Source: an uncultured Tenacibaculum sp. (lineage in GTDB: Bacteria > Bacteroidota > Bacteroidia > Flavobacteriales > Flavobacteriaceae). Taken from it: a DNA stretch of 64,000 nucleotides. The DNA lies in contig NZ_CANLTU010000008.1 of the NCBI RefSeq assembly GCF_947494125.1, positions 1-64,000 of the forward strand. Reading direction: 5' to 3'. Shown here piece after piece: positions 27,513-37,186 of this stretch. How positions within the stretch are numbered: position 1 is the first letter of the stretch; every line of letters begins with the position of its first letter. The translations under genes and the position numbers were made by a program. Under the pieces are notes generated by a model. That model saw nothing but the letters and a program-made list of their open reading frames with translations, did no database searches and was not told the DNA's origin.

Positions 27513-28544
27513 ATGAAAGCCCTAAAGTATCTATCAATTATAATTCTCCCTATAACTGTTTATATTTCATTTACTTCAACTGGATGGTTAACTATTTTAC
27601 CTTTGATCGCTTTTTTTGGTTTTGTTCCTGTAGTTGAATTATTTTTTAAACCTGATAAAAAAAACTACAGTAAAGAACAAGAACTATTAGAAAAAGAAAA
27701 TAAATTATACACTTACATTTTATACGCTACTGTTCCTTTGCAATTAATATATTTAGGATGGTTTTTTATAATTATTCAACAACCAGAATTAAACACCATA
27801 GATTATATTGGAAAAATCTCATCAATGGGATTAATGTGTGGTGTTATTGGTTTAAATGTTGGTCACGAATTAGGGCACAGAAACAATCGATTTGATGAGT
27901 TTTTAGGAGAAATTTTATTATTAACATCATTAAATACTCATTTTTTACCATACCATAATGCTGGACATCATTTAAATGTAGCCACCCCAAAAGATGCCGC
28001 TACGGCAAGAAAAAACGAACTTCTATATACTTTTTGGATTCGTTCTCAATTCCAAAGTTATTACCAAGCTTGGCAAATTGAAAACAAACGTTTAAAAAAC
28101 TCCAATCGGAGTTGGTTTCATTACCAAAACAGAATGCTTATATACACTATCTGTAATATCATTCTAATCTCAGGAATTTTATTTTACTTCAATTTAAATG
28201 TGCTTCTTTCATTTTTAGCAGCTGCTATTTTTGGAATTTTATTATTAGAAACTGTAAACTATATTGAACATTACGGACTATTAAGAAAACAAAACGAAAA
28301 TGGCAGATATGAACGTGTAAAACGAACTCATTCTTGGAATTCAGATCATGTAATTGGTAAAGTAATGCTATTTAATTTATCACGTCATTCCGATCATCAT
28401 TATAACGGAAGCAAACATTACCAAATATTAAAATCGTTACCAGAAAGCCCTCAAATGCCTACTGGTTATCCAGGTATGATGCTGGTAGCACTATTTCCTC
28501 CATTATGGTTTAAATTAATGAATAAAAAACTACAAGAAATATAA
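27513..28544 (+). CDS. AlkB-like integral-membrane alkane/fatty-acyl hydroxylase
   Basis: This non-haem di-iron membrane monooxygenase carries the histidine boxes of the AlkB group: VGHELGHRN, HNAGHH and RHSDHHYNGSKHY, plus the AlkB-specific NYIEHYGL. About six membrane helices are visible. AlkB hydroxylates terminal carbons of alkanes using rubredoxin; no rubredoxin gene is next to it. I choose the ATG at 27513 (MKALKYLSII), since the longer frame begins inside the preceding gene. An aldehyde dehydrogenase follows 4 nt later, which suggests oxidation of a primary alcohol onwards to an acid. A xylene-type or fatty-acid desaturase function is the alternative. Confidence 0.8.
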   Translation: MKALKYLSIIILPITVYISFTSTGWLTILPLIAFFGFVPVVELFFKPDKKNYSKEQELLEKENKLYTYILYATVPLQLIYLGWFFIIIQQPELNTIDYIGKISSMGLMCGVIGLNVGHELGHRNNRFDEFLGEILLLTSLNTHFLPYHNAGHHLNVATPKDAATARKNELLYTFWIRSQFQSYYQAWQIENKRLKNSNRSWFHYQNRMLIYTICNIILISGILFYFNLNVLLSFLAAAIFGILLLETVNYIEHYGLLRKQNENGRYERVKRTHSWNSDHVIGKVMLFNLSRHSDHHYNGSKHYQILKSLPESPQMPTGYPGMMLVALFPPLWFKLMNKKLQEI

Positions 28545-28548
28545 TTTT

Positions 28549-29922
28549 ATGAATATTAAAGACCTAGTTCAGTCACAAAAAAACTTCTTTTCTAAACAGC
28601 ATACTAAAGATATTTCTTTTAGAAAAAATGCTTTAAAAAAACTTCAAAAAGAAATTATTAGAAGAGAAGATGACATTATAAATGCTTTGCATAATGATTT
28701 TAAAAAATCTGAATATGAAGCTGTAATGACTGAAACCTCTATTGTATTAACTGAATTAAAAATGGCTATTAAAAATATTCATTCTTGGAGCAAACCAAAA
28801 AGAGTTTTACCTTCTTTATTGAATTTTCCTTCTTCTGCAAAAATATATAAAGAACCTTATGGAACTGTTTTAATTATTGCTCCGTGGAATTACCCTTACC
28901 AATTGGCTTTTGCTCCTTTATTAGGCGCTATAGCTGCAGGAAATACAGTAGTTTTAAAACCTTCTGAATTAACACCACATGTAAGTAAACTTACCAAAGA
29001 AATAATAGAAGCTGTTTTTGATAAAGACCATATAGCAGTAGTTGAAGGCGGAGTTGATACCGCTCAAGAATTATTAGCTCAACGCTGGGATTATATTTTC
29101 TTTACAGGAAGTGTACCCGTTGGAAAAATTGTTGCAAAGGCAGCTGCAGAACATATTACTCCTGTTACCTTAGAACTTGGAGGAAAAAGTCCTTGTATTG
29201 TAGATGAAACTGCTAATATTAAGCTAGCCGCTAAACGTTTAGTTTGGGGAAAGCTTATAAATGGAGGGCAAACCTGTATTGCTCCAGATTATTTATTAAT
29301 TCATAAATCAGTTAAAGATAAATTCACAACGCATTTTAAAGAAGAGTTAATAAAAGCGTATGGTGAAAATCCTCAAATTTCTGACGACTATCCAAGAATT
29401 GTAAATACTAAAAACTTCGATCGCCTTGCTTTAATGTTAACTAATGAAAACTTCATAGTTGGAGGACAAACAGATAGAGATGATCGTTATATTGCTCCTA
29501 CTATTATTAATGAACCTAGCTTAGATAGCGAAGTTATGAAAGGTGAAATTTTTGGACCTATATTTCCATTAATTTCATATGATAATGAAGAAGATATAGC
29601 CAATATATTAGCGAGATACGACAAACCTTTAGCTTTATATGTGTTTACAACAAGAGCAAGTTTTGCTAAAAAAATAATAGGGACTTATTCTTTTGGTGGT
29701 GGTACCATAAACGATACTACTGTACATTTTGCGAACCATAGATTACCTTTTGGTGGTGTTGGTGAAAGTGGTATTGGTGGTTATCATGGAAAACAAACTT
29801 TTGAGACTTTTTCTCATAACAAAGGAGTTGTTACTCGTGGAAACTGGTTGGATATCCCTACAAGATATGCTCCTTATAAAGGAAAGTTAAAGCAATTAAA
29901 ATCGCTAATGAAGTTTGGATAA
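28549..29922 (+). CDS. Aldehyde dehydrogenase
   Basis: This NAD(P)-dependent dehydrogenase of the class 3 (fatty aldehyde) type has 457 residues. The substrate-binding start reads IIAPWNYPYQLAFAPLLGAI, the general-base glutamate lies in LELGGKSP, and the catalytic cysteine in NGGQTCIAP. A C-terminal hydrophobic patch is not obvious. The 4-nt gap after the AlkB-like gene makes a joint pathway probable: alkane or fatty alcohol to aldehyde to acid. Confidence 0.9.
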   Translation: MNIKDLVQSQKNFFSKQHTKDISFRKNALKKLQKEIIRREDDIINALHNDFKKSEYEAVMTETSIVLTELKMAIKNIHSWSKPKRVLPSLLNFPSSAKIYKEPYGTVLIIAPWNYPYQLAFAPLLGAIAAGNTVVLKPSELTPHVSKLTKEIIEAVFDKDHIAVVEGGVDTAQELLAQRWDYIFFTGSVPVGKIVAKAAAEHITPVTLELGGKSPCIVDETANIKLAAKRLVWGKLINGGQTCIAPDYLLIHKSVKDKFTTHFKEELIKAYGENPQISDDYPRIVNTKNFDRLALMLTNENFIVGGQTDRDDRYIAPTIINEPSLDSEVMKGEIFGPIFPLISYDNEEDIANILARYDKPLALYVFTTRASFAKKIIGTYSFGGGTINDTTVHFANHRLPFGGVGESGIGGYHGKQTFETFSHNKGVVTRGNWLDIPTRYAPYKGKLKQLKSLMKFG

Positions 29923-29923
29923 T

Positions 29924-30658
29924 ATGTTAGAAAAAACAGTTTCAGAAGCTATTGATTATAGACGTTCTGTAAGAGTTTATGACTCTGAAAAAAATATTGA
30001 CACCAACATTGTTAAAAAATGTTTACAACAAGCCAGCTTAGCACCTACAAGTAGTAATATGCAGTTATGGGAGTTTTATCATATTACTTCAAAAAAAACA
30101 ATTGAAAAAATTGCTCCCATGTGTTTTAATCAAAACGCTGCAAGAACCGCGCAACAAATGGTCGTTTTTGTTGTTCGGAAAGATTTATGGCGAAGACGAG
30201 CAAAAGCCAACTTATCTTTTATCGATAAAACTTTTGGTAAAGGCAATCCTAAATCTGAACAAAGTAGTAGAGAAAAAGTAGCTCGTAATTATTATGGTAA
30301 AATTATTCCGTTTGCTTACGCAGATTTCTTTGGTGTTTTAGGTTTTTTAAAATATCTAATGATTTTAATCACTGGATTATTCCGTCCAATATACCGTGAA
30401 GTTCGTAATAGTGATATGCGAATTGTAGCTCATAAAACTTGTGGTTTGGCTGCTCAAACATTTATGCTTTCAATGGCTGCTGAAAATTACGACACCTGTC
30501 CTATGGAAGGCTCAGATACTTGGCGAGTTAAAAAGTTATTGAACATACCACGAGGTGCAGAAATTAACATGATTGTTTCGTGTGGTATAAGAAAACCCGA
30601 AGGCGTTTATGGAGAGCGTTTTAGAATTCCTTTTAATGAAATTTATAAAGAAATTTAA
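29924..30658 (+). CDS. Nitroreductase-family flavoprotein
   Basis: This FMN-dependent reductase fold has 244 residues. RRSVRVYD near the N-terminus binds the FMN phosphate, and the segment APTSSNMQLWEF is the usual active-site loop. A C-terminal ISCGIRKPEG-like strand (IVSCGIRKPEG) follows. The insert around residues 85-135 is longer than in NfsB. The real start is the ATG at 29924, which overlaps the stop of the aldehyde dehydrogenase gene region by spacing of 1 nt. The substrate is unknown; quinones, nitroaromatics or enones are usual. Confidence 0.85.
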   Translation: MLEKTVSEAIDYRRSVRVYDSEKNIDTNIVKKCLQQASLAPTSSNMQLWEFYHITSKKTIEKIAPMCFNQNAARTAQQMVVFVVRKDLWRRRAKANLSFIDKTFGKGNPKSEQSSREKVARNYYGKIIPFAYADFFGVLGFLKYLMILITGLFRPIYREVRNSDMRIVAHKTCGLAAQTFMLSMAAENYDTCPMEGSDTWRVKKLLNIPRGAEINMIVSCGIRKPEGVYGERFRIPFNEIYKEI

Positions 30659-30659
30659 T

Positions 30660-31196
30660 ATGAAAAAATTAATATTACTTGCTTTGTTAACTTTAATAAC
30701 GATAACTAGTTGTAAACAAAAAACAACAACAAAAAAGAGCGCTATTATTTCTATTACCAATAACGGTATTAACGGTATTGATTTAAAGAAATGTATTACG
30801 ATAGACAATCTAAAGGATGCTTTCCCATCATATACTATTACTTCAAAAACTGGACAACAAGACGGACCTGATTACCTTTATTTTGAAGTTTTAAAAGACA
30901 GCACAACTCTTAATTTTATGATGAACCAACAAGAAGTTTGCCTTGTTAATGAAATTAATGCACAGACTAATTCAGTTGACATGTATGGAGTAAAAATTGG
31001 AATGTCGTATGAGGAAGTTAAGAAGTTACGTCCAAATCTTGTTCATAAAACAGATTATCATTTTCATACAACATTATCTGAACTTAATTCAAATTTAAAA
31101 TATGAAATATCGGGTACTTATGACGGACCTGATAAACAAGATTTTATTTACGATGAAGTAAAAAAATGGAAAGTAACTCAGTTTTTGATCAAGTAA
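30660..31196 (+). CDS. Lipoprotein, DUF1131-like
   Basis: The 178-residue protein starts at 30660 (MKKLILLALLTLITITSCK), a clear lipoprotein signal with the lipobox Cys at residue 18. The mature part reads NGINGIDLKKCITIDNLKD followed by YGVKIGMSYEEVKKLRP, which resembles the DUF1131 group of envelope lipoproteins (function unknown). A longer in-frame start lies inside the nitroreductase gene and is rejected because the signal peptide would be internal. It is probably co-transcribed with the nitroreductase (1-nt gap). Confidence 0.75.
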   Translation: MKKLILLALLTLITITSCKQKTTTKKSAIISITNNGINGIDLKKCITIDNLKDAFPSYTITSKTGQQDGPDYLYFEVLKDSTTLNFMMNQQEVCLVNEINAQTNSVDMYGVKIGMSYEEVKKLRPNLVHKTDYHFHTTLSELNSNLKYEISGTYDGPDKQDFIYDEVKKWKVTQFLIK

Positions 31197-31244
31197 TATT
31201 AATCTAAAAAAATAAGGTAATTAAAAACTCATCAACAAATAAAA

Positions 31245-31484
31245 TTGGACTTTTTTAATCATGAAATATTTAAATTATCATCTAATTTTATTGGAGGAAC
31301 AATAAGATGGATATATGGCTCAACATGGAGAACTCTTTTTAATAAACCTAAATTTAAATATCAAGAGTACTTGTTTGGCCTTGAAAATTCTAAAAATCAT
31401 TTCGATATATTCGGACATCAACTTAACAATACTTTAATTACATTGATATTTATTGCCATAATATTACCTTATTACTTTAGTTGA
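31245..31484 (+). CDS. Small unknown membrane protein (weak call)
   Basis: This 79-residue frame opens with a TTG codon; no ATG start is available. It has a hydrophobic C-terminal helix (TLITLIFIAIILPYYF) and a motif GTIRWIYGSTW near residue 17. Short proteins of this type occur in many flavobacteria. The coding evidence is the hydrophobic helix and absence of competing frames; start and reality are uncertain. Confidence 0.4.
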   Translation: MDFFNHEIFKLSSNFIGGTIRWIYGSTWRTLFNKPKFKYQEYLFGLENSKNHFDIFGHQLNNTLITLIFIAIILPYYFS

Positions 31485-31506
31485 AAATAAACATCAATGT
31501 AATTAC

Positions 31507-33891
31507 CTATTCTTTAGGAAAAAACACTAATTTGTTATCACTCTTTTCAATCTCTGTTTGATTTAATTTCATTTTCACAAACTCTCCATCTACATATTTT
31601 TGAGCTTGGTCCTTATAATGCTTACTAAATACATTTCCAGATTGCCCTGTTGGTAAAATTGCAATGCTATTTTCTACATCAGAAAAATCTACAATTCTAC
31701 GAGTAGATGGCCCTGCTTTAATTTTATATACACCAGTGCTGTCTATATTATAAATTTGATTGTTTATTACTTGATCTCCTCCTACTGTTTTAAAAGGACC
31801 TACATTAAAGAATTCACGTAATAATCCACCTGCTTTTCCAATTGGATGTTCATATTCTACCGAAGCTACTCTATCCCATTTCCAATATTCAACATTTTCT
31901 CCTAACTGATTTTGTAAAAAAGCAAATGTGTTTTTAAACGATTTTGTTATAATATCTTTTTTTGATTCTACCTTATTTTTTGTTGAAATATCATCCCACC
32001 AAACAGAGTTTTCTCTTTTAGCTTGTACTGGCACTACTTTTTCTACAAATGGTGTATTTTCAAATTGTCTATACGCTTTTCCCATTTCATCTTTAAATGT
32101 GTTTTTCTGAAACTCATATAACAATCTATTATAAATTACAGGACCAACTTCATCTTTCCCGTAATACCCATTCCACTTTTTTAAAATTTCAATAGCTTTT
32201 TTTTCACTTGCTGAAAATTCAGAAACATCAAGTACCGCTATAAGATCTTTCGATATTTCAGGAGCTGTTGGAGACGTTACATCATAAATCATTTTTGCAA
32301 CATCTTCTTTTGTCCAATCATTTTTAGGTTCTAATAAATCAACTATTCTTCTTGCTCTGTCTTCAGGCAAGTAATACCCTGGATATAAAACTCCTGCTAT
32401 AGAATCTGGTTGATTATTTGCTGAATACACATAATTCCAACTTGGATTTATTGCTTGTGGATTTTGTTCAAAACTTAACCATTCTTGTATTTCATCATTA
32501 CCAGAAGCTCCATCTAAAATTAGTTTTGTATTTAAACTATCTCTATATTTATACAACTTCCCTGATGCAAACCAAGCTATATTATCTTTTGCATCTCCAT
32601 ACATAATATTTAAACCTGGAGCATGTAATTTACTTGCGCCTTTTTTAAATTCTGATAACGATTTTGCATGTGACATTTCATAAGAAACATCCAACAATTT
32701 ATTTTCTAACTTTGTATAAATCCATTGCATTGCTATTGGTCGTTTATCATCTATAAAATCAATCAAACCATTCATTATGGGACCGTGTTTACTTACCTTT
32801 ATTTGGTAAGTAGTATCTACACCATCTTTTACTTTAATTGTTTTATCTAACAACTTATATTTTTGATTACCTTCTGCTGTTTTATATTCTAATGAATTGT
32901 TTGGATTGTTCTCTTCGTAATAAAAATCTACATCATCGTTTTCAAACATTGTTAAACCATAAGCATAATCTCGGTTATGTCCTAACAACGGAAATGGCGT
33001 TAATGCTAAATTAAAACCATAAATTTCATACGCTGGTGTTTTAATATGTGATTGATACCAAACTGATGGTTGTGAAAATCCTATATGTGGATCGTTAGCA
33101 AAAATTACTTTTCCATTTTTTGTTTTTTCTGGACCTAATACCCAAGAATTACTTCCTATAAATGGCGATATTGGTAATTTTTCTAATAAAGAATTCATTG
33201 CTCGCGCAAAACCTCCTTTTAACTCAGCGTTTTTTTCATTCTTTATTAATGTTAAATTTTCAAAAACAGTTCCATTTAACTCTTCAAAATAAGCATCACC
33301 TAATTTCTCTTTTACTTCGGTTAACATAGGATCTGTTTTATGTGCTATGGCAAAACTAAATGCCATATATCCAAAAACATTATACACATCTTTAATCGTA
33401 TATTTTTCTTTTTTAAGTCCAACTAAATGAAATTCTAAAGGAGTTGTACCTTCTTCTATAAACTGATTTATTCCATTTAAATAGGCTTCTGTCATTTTAT
33501 AAGCCTCCGTATTTTTATTTAGCTTTTCTATTGTAACTGAAGCTGCTTCTTCAATGCCAAGCCCAGAGAAAAACTTATCTGTTCGAACCAATTCTTTTCC
33601 AAAAACTTCAGCTAATCTCCCTGCCGAAATTCTTCGAATTAATTCCATCTGCCATAACCTGTCTTGCGCATGCACATAACCTAAAGCAGTATAAGCATCT
33701 TTTTGGTTTTCTGCATTAATATGTGGCACCCCAACCTCATCATAATACACAGTAACTTTATCTGAAATATTTGCTAATTCTAATTCTCCACTGTATGTTG
33801 GATACAAAGTTTTAGTAAACAACCACACACCTATAAACAATAAAACAAATAGAATAATAGCAATTTTAAGAACTCTTTTTAACAACTTCAT
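31507..33891 (-). CDS. Penicillin acylase family (Ntn hydrolase)
   Basis: This 794-residue precursor belongs to the penicillin amidase family, which is cut autocatalytically into two chains. The N-terminal part has a membrane anchor/signal (about 7-26), then the conserved GVPHINA and ALGYVHAQDRLWQMELIRR. The new N-terminal nucleophile is Ser247 in the segment SNSW (247-250). NDPHIGF and the C-terminal GQSGNVFSKHYKDQ follow. Relatives cleave acyl homoserine lactones or side-chain amides; the natural substrate here is unknown. It is a single gene, divergent from the aminotransferase. Confidence 0.92.
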   Translation of the reverse strand: MKLLKRVLKIAIILFVLLFIGVWLFTKTLYPTYSGELELANISDKVTVYYDEVGVPHINAENQKDAYTALGYVHAQDRLWQMELIRRISAGRLAEVFGKELVRTDKFFSGLGIEEAASVTIEKLNKNTEAYKMTEAYLNGINQFIEEGTTPLEFHLVGLKKEKYTIKDVYNVFGYMAFSFAIAHKTDPMLTEVKEKLGDAYFEELNGTVFENLTLIKNEKNAELKGGFARAMNSLLEKLPISPFIGSNSWVLGPEKTKNGKVIFANDPHIGFSQPSVWYQSHIKTPAYEIYGFNLALTPFPLLGHNRDYAYGLTMFENDDVDFYYEENNPNNSLEYKTAEGNQKYKLLDKTIKVKDGVDTTYQIKVSKHGPIMNGLIDFIDDKRPIAMQWIYTKLENKLLDVSYEMSHAKSLSEFKKGASKLHAPGLNIMYGDAKDNIAWFASGKLYKYRDSLNTKLILDGASGNDEIQEWLSFEQNPQAINPSWNYVYSANNQPDSIAGVLYPGYYLPEDRARRIVDLLEPKNDWTKEDVAKMIYDVTSPTAPEISKDLIAVLDVSEFSASEKKAIEILKKWNGYYGKDEVGPVIYNRLLYEFQKNTFKDEMGKAYRQFENTPFVEKVVPVQAKRENSVWWDDISTKNKVESKKDIITKSFKNTFAFLQNQLGENVEYWKWDRVASVEYEHPIGKAGGLLREFFNVGPFKTVGGDQVINNQIYNIDSTGVYKIKAGPSTRRIVDFSDVENSIAILPTGQSGNVFSKHYKDQAQKYVDGEFVKMKLNQTEIEKSDNKLVFFPKE

Positions 33892-33932
33892 TTATGACTG
33901 ATTTTCTTCAAAGATAACAGAAATTTAATTCG

Positions 33933-33940
33933 TATTTTTG
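33933..33940 (+). promoter_or_regulatory. -7 promoter element of the DegT-type aminotransferase gene
   Basis: TATTTTTG matches the consensus TAnnTTTG exactly and lies 25 nt before the ATG at 33965. This places the transcription start near 33947, so the upstream TTG/ATG starts at 33938 and 33941 are unlikely. No TTG is visible at -33. Confidence 0.5.
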
Positions 33941-33964
33941 ATGTTCAAAAAATTCATTTTTCAG

Positions 33965-35092
33965 ATGAAAAAAATACAAATGGTTGACTTACAAAGTCAA
34001 TATCAAAACATAAAAGATGTTGTAGATACATCTATTCAGGAAGTTTTAAATTCATCGGCATATATTAACGGACCTTACGTTAAAGAATTTCAAGCTGATT
34101 TAGAAAAATATTTAGGTATTAAACATGTAATTCCTTGTGCTAATGGTACTGATGCTTTGCAAATTGCTATGATGGGACTAGGATTAGAACAAGGTGATGA
34201 AGTTATTACTGCCGATTTTACCTTTGCTGCTACTGTAGAAGTTATTGGTTTATTAAAATTAACTCCTGTTTTAGTTGATGTTGAACCTGATACTTTTAAC
34301 ATGGATATTGAGGCTTTAAAAAAAGCTATCACTCCTAAAACTAAAGCAATTGTACCTGTACATTTATTTGGTCAATGTGCTAACATGGAAGCTATTTTAG
34401 CTATTGCTAAAGAGCATAACTTATTTGTTATTGAAGATAATGCACAGGCTATTGGTGCCGATTATACTTTTTCAAACGGAACTAAGAAAAAAGCAGGTAC
34501 GATGGGGAATGTAGGAACCACTTCTTTTTTTCCTTCTAAAAACTTAGGTTGCTACGGTGACGGTGGTGCTATTTTCACAAACGACGATGAATTAGCGCAT
34601 ACATTAAGAGGAATGGTAAATCATGGAATGTACAAACGTTATTACCACGATGTGGTAGGCGTAAATTCTCGATTAGATTCTGTACAAGCTGCTGTTTTAA
34701 AAGCAAAGTTGCCTTTATTAGATACTTACTGTGACGCTCGTAGAAAAGCTGCAATGCATTATACTGAAGCTTTCTCTACTAATTCTAATATTATTACTCC
34801 AGCAATTAGTGTTTTTTCTACGCATGTTTTTCATCAATATACTTTAAGAATTACGAATGGAAAACGAGATGAATTACATCAACATTTATTAGATAATAAT
34901 ATTCCTAATGCAATTTATTATCCAGTTCCGTTGCATGCTCAAAAAGCATATCAAGACGAGCGCTATAATGAGAGTGACTTTACAATAACAAATCAACTAA
35001 TAGACGAGGTAATTTCATTACCAATGCACACAGAATTAGATGAAGAGCAACTATCATTTATTGCTAAAACTATAAATGATTTTATAGGCTAA
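33965..35092 (+). CDS. DegT/DnrJ/EryC1-type sugar aminotransferase
   Basis: This PLP-dependent aminotransferase of nucleotide-sugar metabolism has 375 residues. The N-terminal QMVDLQSQYQ and GTDALQIA, the aspartate in IEDNAQAIGA and the PLP lysine in SFFPSKNLG are family hallmarks. It probably makes an amino sugar for lipopolysaccharide or capsule. The start at 33965 is set by the promoter position. galE follows after one small membrane gene, giving a small sugar-metabolism group. Confidence 0.9.
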   Translation: MKKIQMVDLQSQYQNIKDVVDTSIQEVLNSSAYINGPYVKEFQADLEKYLGIKHVIPCANGTDALQIAMMGLGLEQGDEVITADFTFAATVEVIGLLKLTPVLVDVEPDTFNMDIEALKKAITPKTKAIVPVHLFGQCANMEAILAIAKEHNLFVIEDNAQAIGADYTFSNGTKKKAGTMGNVGTTSFFPSKNLGCYGDGGAIFTNDDELAHTLRGMVNHGMYKRYYHDVVGVNSRLDSVQAAVLKAKLPLLDTYCDARRKAAMHYTEAFSTNSNIITPAISVFSTHVFHQYTLRITNGKRDELHQHLLDNNIPNAIYYPVPLHAQKAYQDERYNESDFTITNQLIDEVISLPMHTELDEEQLSFIAKTINDFIG

Positions 35093-35104
35093 TATATTCA
35101 AGCT

Positions 35105-35521
35105 ATGAATCAGAAAATAAAAACACTTAAAATAATTCATTTAGCTCTAGTAGCTGGAGTAACATTAGCTTATTTTTTAATTGGAGATTTTAAAAATATT
35201 TTGAATCTTGAAATAGATGATTCTTCATTAATTTATTCATTTATTCCAGCATTAGCTTACGTTTTAAGTAATTCTGTTTTTAGAAATATGCTTAATAAAA
35301 TAAAAGAAAATACTTCTGATGATGAGAAATTTGCTGTTTTTCAAAATGCTTCTATTATTAAATGGGCTATTTTAGAAGCAGCATGTTTTTTAATTTTATT
35401 TTTAAAACCTGATTTTCTTTTGTTTGGTGTTATTCTTTTATTTTATTTACTCCTTCTTGCTCCTAAAGAAGATAAAATATTTAATCTTTTAAAGATTAGT
35501 GTTTCCAATTTTGACAAATAG
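35105..35521 (+). CDS. Unknown membrane protein, four helices
   Basis: This 138-residue protein has hydrophobic segments at about 10-25, 43-57, 87-101 and 103-121. There is no catalytic motif and I do not recognise the family. It lies 12 nt after the aminotransferase and 6 nt before galE, so it is in the same transcript, but the context alone does not tell the function. Confidence 0.7.
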   Translation: MNQKIKTLKIIHLALVAGVTLAYFLIGDFKNILNLEIDDSSLIYSFIPALAYVLSNSVFRNMLNKIKENTSDDEKFAVFQNASIIKWAILEAACFLILFLKPDFLLFGVILLFYLLLLAPKEDKIFNLLKISVSNFDK

Positions 35522-35527
35522 TTTATT

Positions 35528-36535
35528 ATGAAAAAAATATTAGTAACTGGTGGGTTAGGTTTTATAGGTTCTCATACAGTAGTTGAATTACAAAATGAAG
35601 GTTTTGAGGTTGTAATTATTGATGATTTTTCAAATTCTAAAATTGAAGTCCTAGATAATATTACTTCTATTACAGGAATAAAACCTGATTTTCATCAAAT
35701 AGACTTACGTATAAAATCTGACGTTAAACACTTCTTTAATCATAACGCTATAGATGGAATTGTTCATTTTGCTGCTTTTAAAGCTGTTGGCGAAAGTGTT
35801 AATAAACCATTAGATTATTATGAAAATAATATTGGAAGCTTAATATACTTACTGCAAGAAATGCGTGATAGAAATATCGATAATTTTATTTTTAGTTCTT
35901 CATGTATGGCTTATGGTACACCAGAAAAATTACCAATCACGGAAAGTACACCTTCAAACAAAGCCGCTTCAACTTATGCTAATACTAAACAAATTGGAGA
36001 AGAGATTTTAGAAGAGAGTTGTAATGCATATAGTATGAATGCAATTACTCTTCGCTATTTTAATCCTATAGGAGCCCATAAAAGTGCTAAAATTGGTGAA
36101 CTTCCAAATGGAGTTCCTCAAAATCTAATACCTTTTATAACACAAACTGTTGCTGGTATTCGCGAGCAACTTTCTGTTTTTGGGAACGACTACTCTACTG
36201 AAGATGGAACTGCTATTAGAGATTATATTCACGTAGTAGATTTGGCAAAAGCTCACATTATTGCTTTGCAACGCTTATTAAATAAAAAGAATAAGAAAAA
36301 TTTTGAACTTTTTAATATCGGAACAGGTACTGGAAGCTCGGTTATGCAAATAATTAATGCTTTTGAAAAGGCTACTAATAAAAAGTTGAACTATAAAATT
36401 GTTGATAGAAGACCCGGTGACATAAAAGCTATTTATGCAGACACTACCTTTGCTAATGAGGAATTAAATTGGAAAACTGAAAAAACTCTAGAAGAAGCTT
36501 TAATTTCTGCTTGGAAGTGGCAAGAAAATCAATAA
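35528..36535 (+). CDS. galE: UDP-glucose 4-epimerase GalE
   Basis: The extended short-chain dehydrogenase fold has the NAD loop GGLGFIGSH at about 8-16, the catalytic Ser in FSSSCMAYG, and the YxxxK pair in TYANTKQIGEE. Later blocks LRYFNPIGAH and RPGD complete the family. It has 335 residues. It interconverts UDP-glucose and UDP-galactose (or the N-acetyl forms; the substrate gate cannot be read with certainty). The preceding aminotransferase suggests cell-surface glycan synthesis. Confidence 0.93.
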   Translation: MKKILVTGGLGFIGSHTVVELQNEGFEVVIIDDFSNSKIEVLDNITSITGIKPDFHQIDLRIKSDVKHFFNHNAIDGIVHFAAFKAVGESVNKPLDYYENNIGSLIYLLQEMRDRNIDNFIFSSSCMAYGTPEKLPITESTPSNKAASTYANTKQIGEEILEESCNAYSMNAITLRYFNPIGAHKSAKIGELPNGVPQNLIPFITQTVAGIREQLSVFGNDYSTEDGTAIRDYIHVVDLAKAHIIALQRLLNKKNKKNFELFNIGTGTGSSVMQIINAFEKATNKKLNYKIVDRRPGDIKAIYADTTFANEELNWKTEKTLEEALISAWKWQENQ

Positions 36536-36551
36536 AAACTTAATACAGAAA

Positions 36552-37124
36552 ATGAAACAACAACTTAAAAAGTATATGAATAGGTATGTTTCATTTTCTG
36601 ATAAAGAAATAGATCTTTTTTTTAATTATTTAGATGTCAATACATACACTAAAAAAGAAGTTTTATTAGAAATAAATCAAGTTTGTAAACATCATTATTT
36701 TATCATTGAGGGGCTTTTAAGAGCTCATTACGTTAATGAAAAAGGAAATGATAAAACAATACAATTTGCTATTGAAAATTGGTGGATTACCAATTTAGAA
36801 AGTTATGTAAGAGAAGCTCCTTCTACTTTTACAATTGACGCTATAGAAAAATCAACCATTCTCTCTATAAATAAAGAAAATTTAGAAAAAGCCTTTGTTC
36901 TAATTCCAAAATTAGAACGTCTTTTTAGAATGATTGCCGAAAACACATTGATTGCTATACAACGTAAAAACGAATACTACCTAAACCTAAGTAGTAAAGA
37001 GCGTTTTATTACTTTACTAGAAAGCATTCCCGATTTCCTACAAAGAGTTCCTATGTACATGATTGCTTCATACTTAGATATGACCCCAGAATATTTAAGC
37101 GAAATAAGAAAAAGTATTTCTTAA
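36552..37124 (+). CDS. Crp/Fnr-family transcription regulator
   Basis: This 190-residue protein has a cyclic-nucleotide-binding-type beta-barrel (about 20-115, with HHYFIIEGLLRAHYVNE) and a C-terminal winged helix (MIASYLDMTPEYLSEIRK). It lacks the cysteines of Fnr. Its neighbours downstream are an AhpD-like protein and DoxX, which such flavobacterial regulators often control. The gap to the next gene is 62 nt with a TAATTTTG -7 element at 37157-37164. Confidence 0.9.
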   Translation: MKQQLKKYMNRYVSFSDKEIDLFFNYLDVNTYTKKEVLLEINQVCKHHYFIIEGLLRAHYVNEKGNDKTIQFAIENWWITNLESYVREAPSTFTIDAIEKSTILSINKENLEKAFVLIPKLERLFRMIAENTLIAIQRKNEYYLNLSSKERFITLLESIPDFLQRVPMYMIASYLDMTPEYLSEIRKSIS

Positions 37125-37156
37125 GATATCTTAAGTAGATTCGATTTTTTGAAACT

Positions 37157-37164
37157 TAATTTTG
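37157..37164 (+). promoter_or_regulatory. -7 promoter element before the AhpD-like gene
   Basis: TAATTTTG matches the TAnnTTTG consensus and lies 22 nt before the ATG at 37187. The -33 element is not obvious, so an activator such as the adjacent Crp-type protein may be needed (inference). Confidence 0.45.
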
Positions 37165-37186
37165 TTAAACACTTAAAAATAAAATT

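Noticed and set aside
36535..36552. Overlap or fusion between galE and the Crp-type regulator
   Set aside because: The genes are separated by 16 nt, each with its own start and stop.
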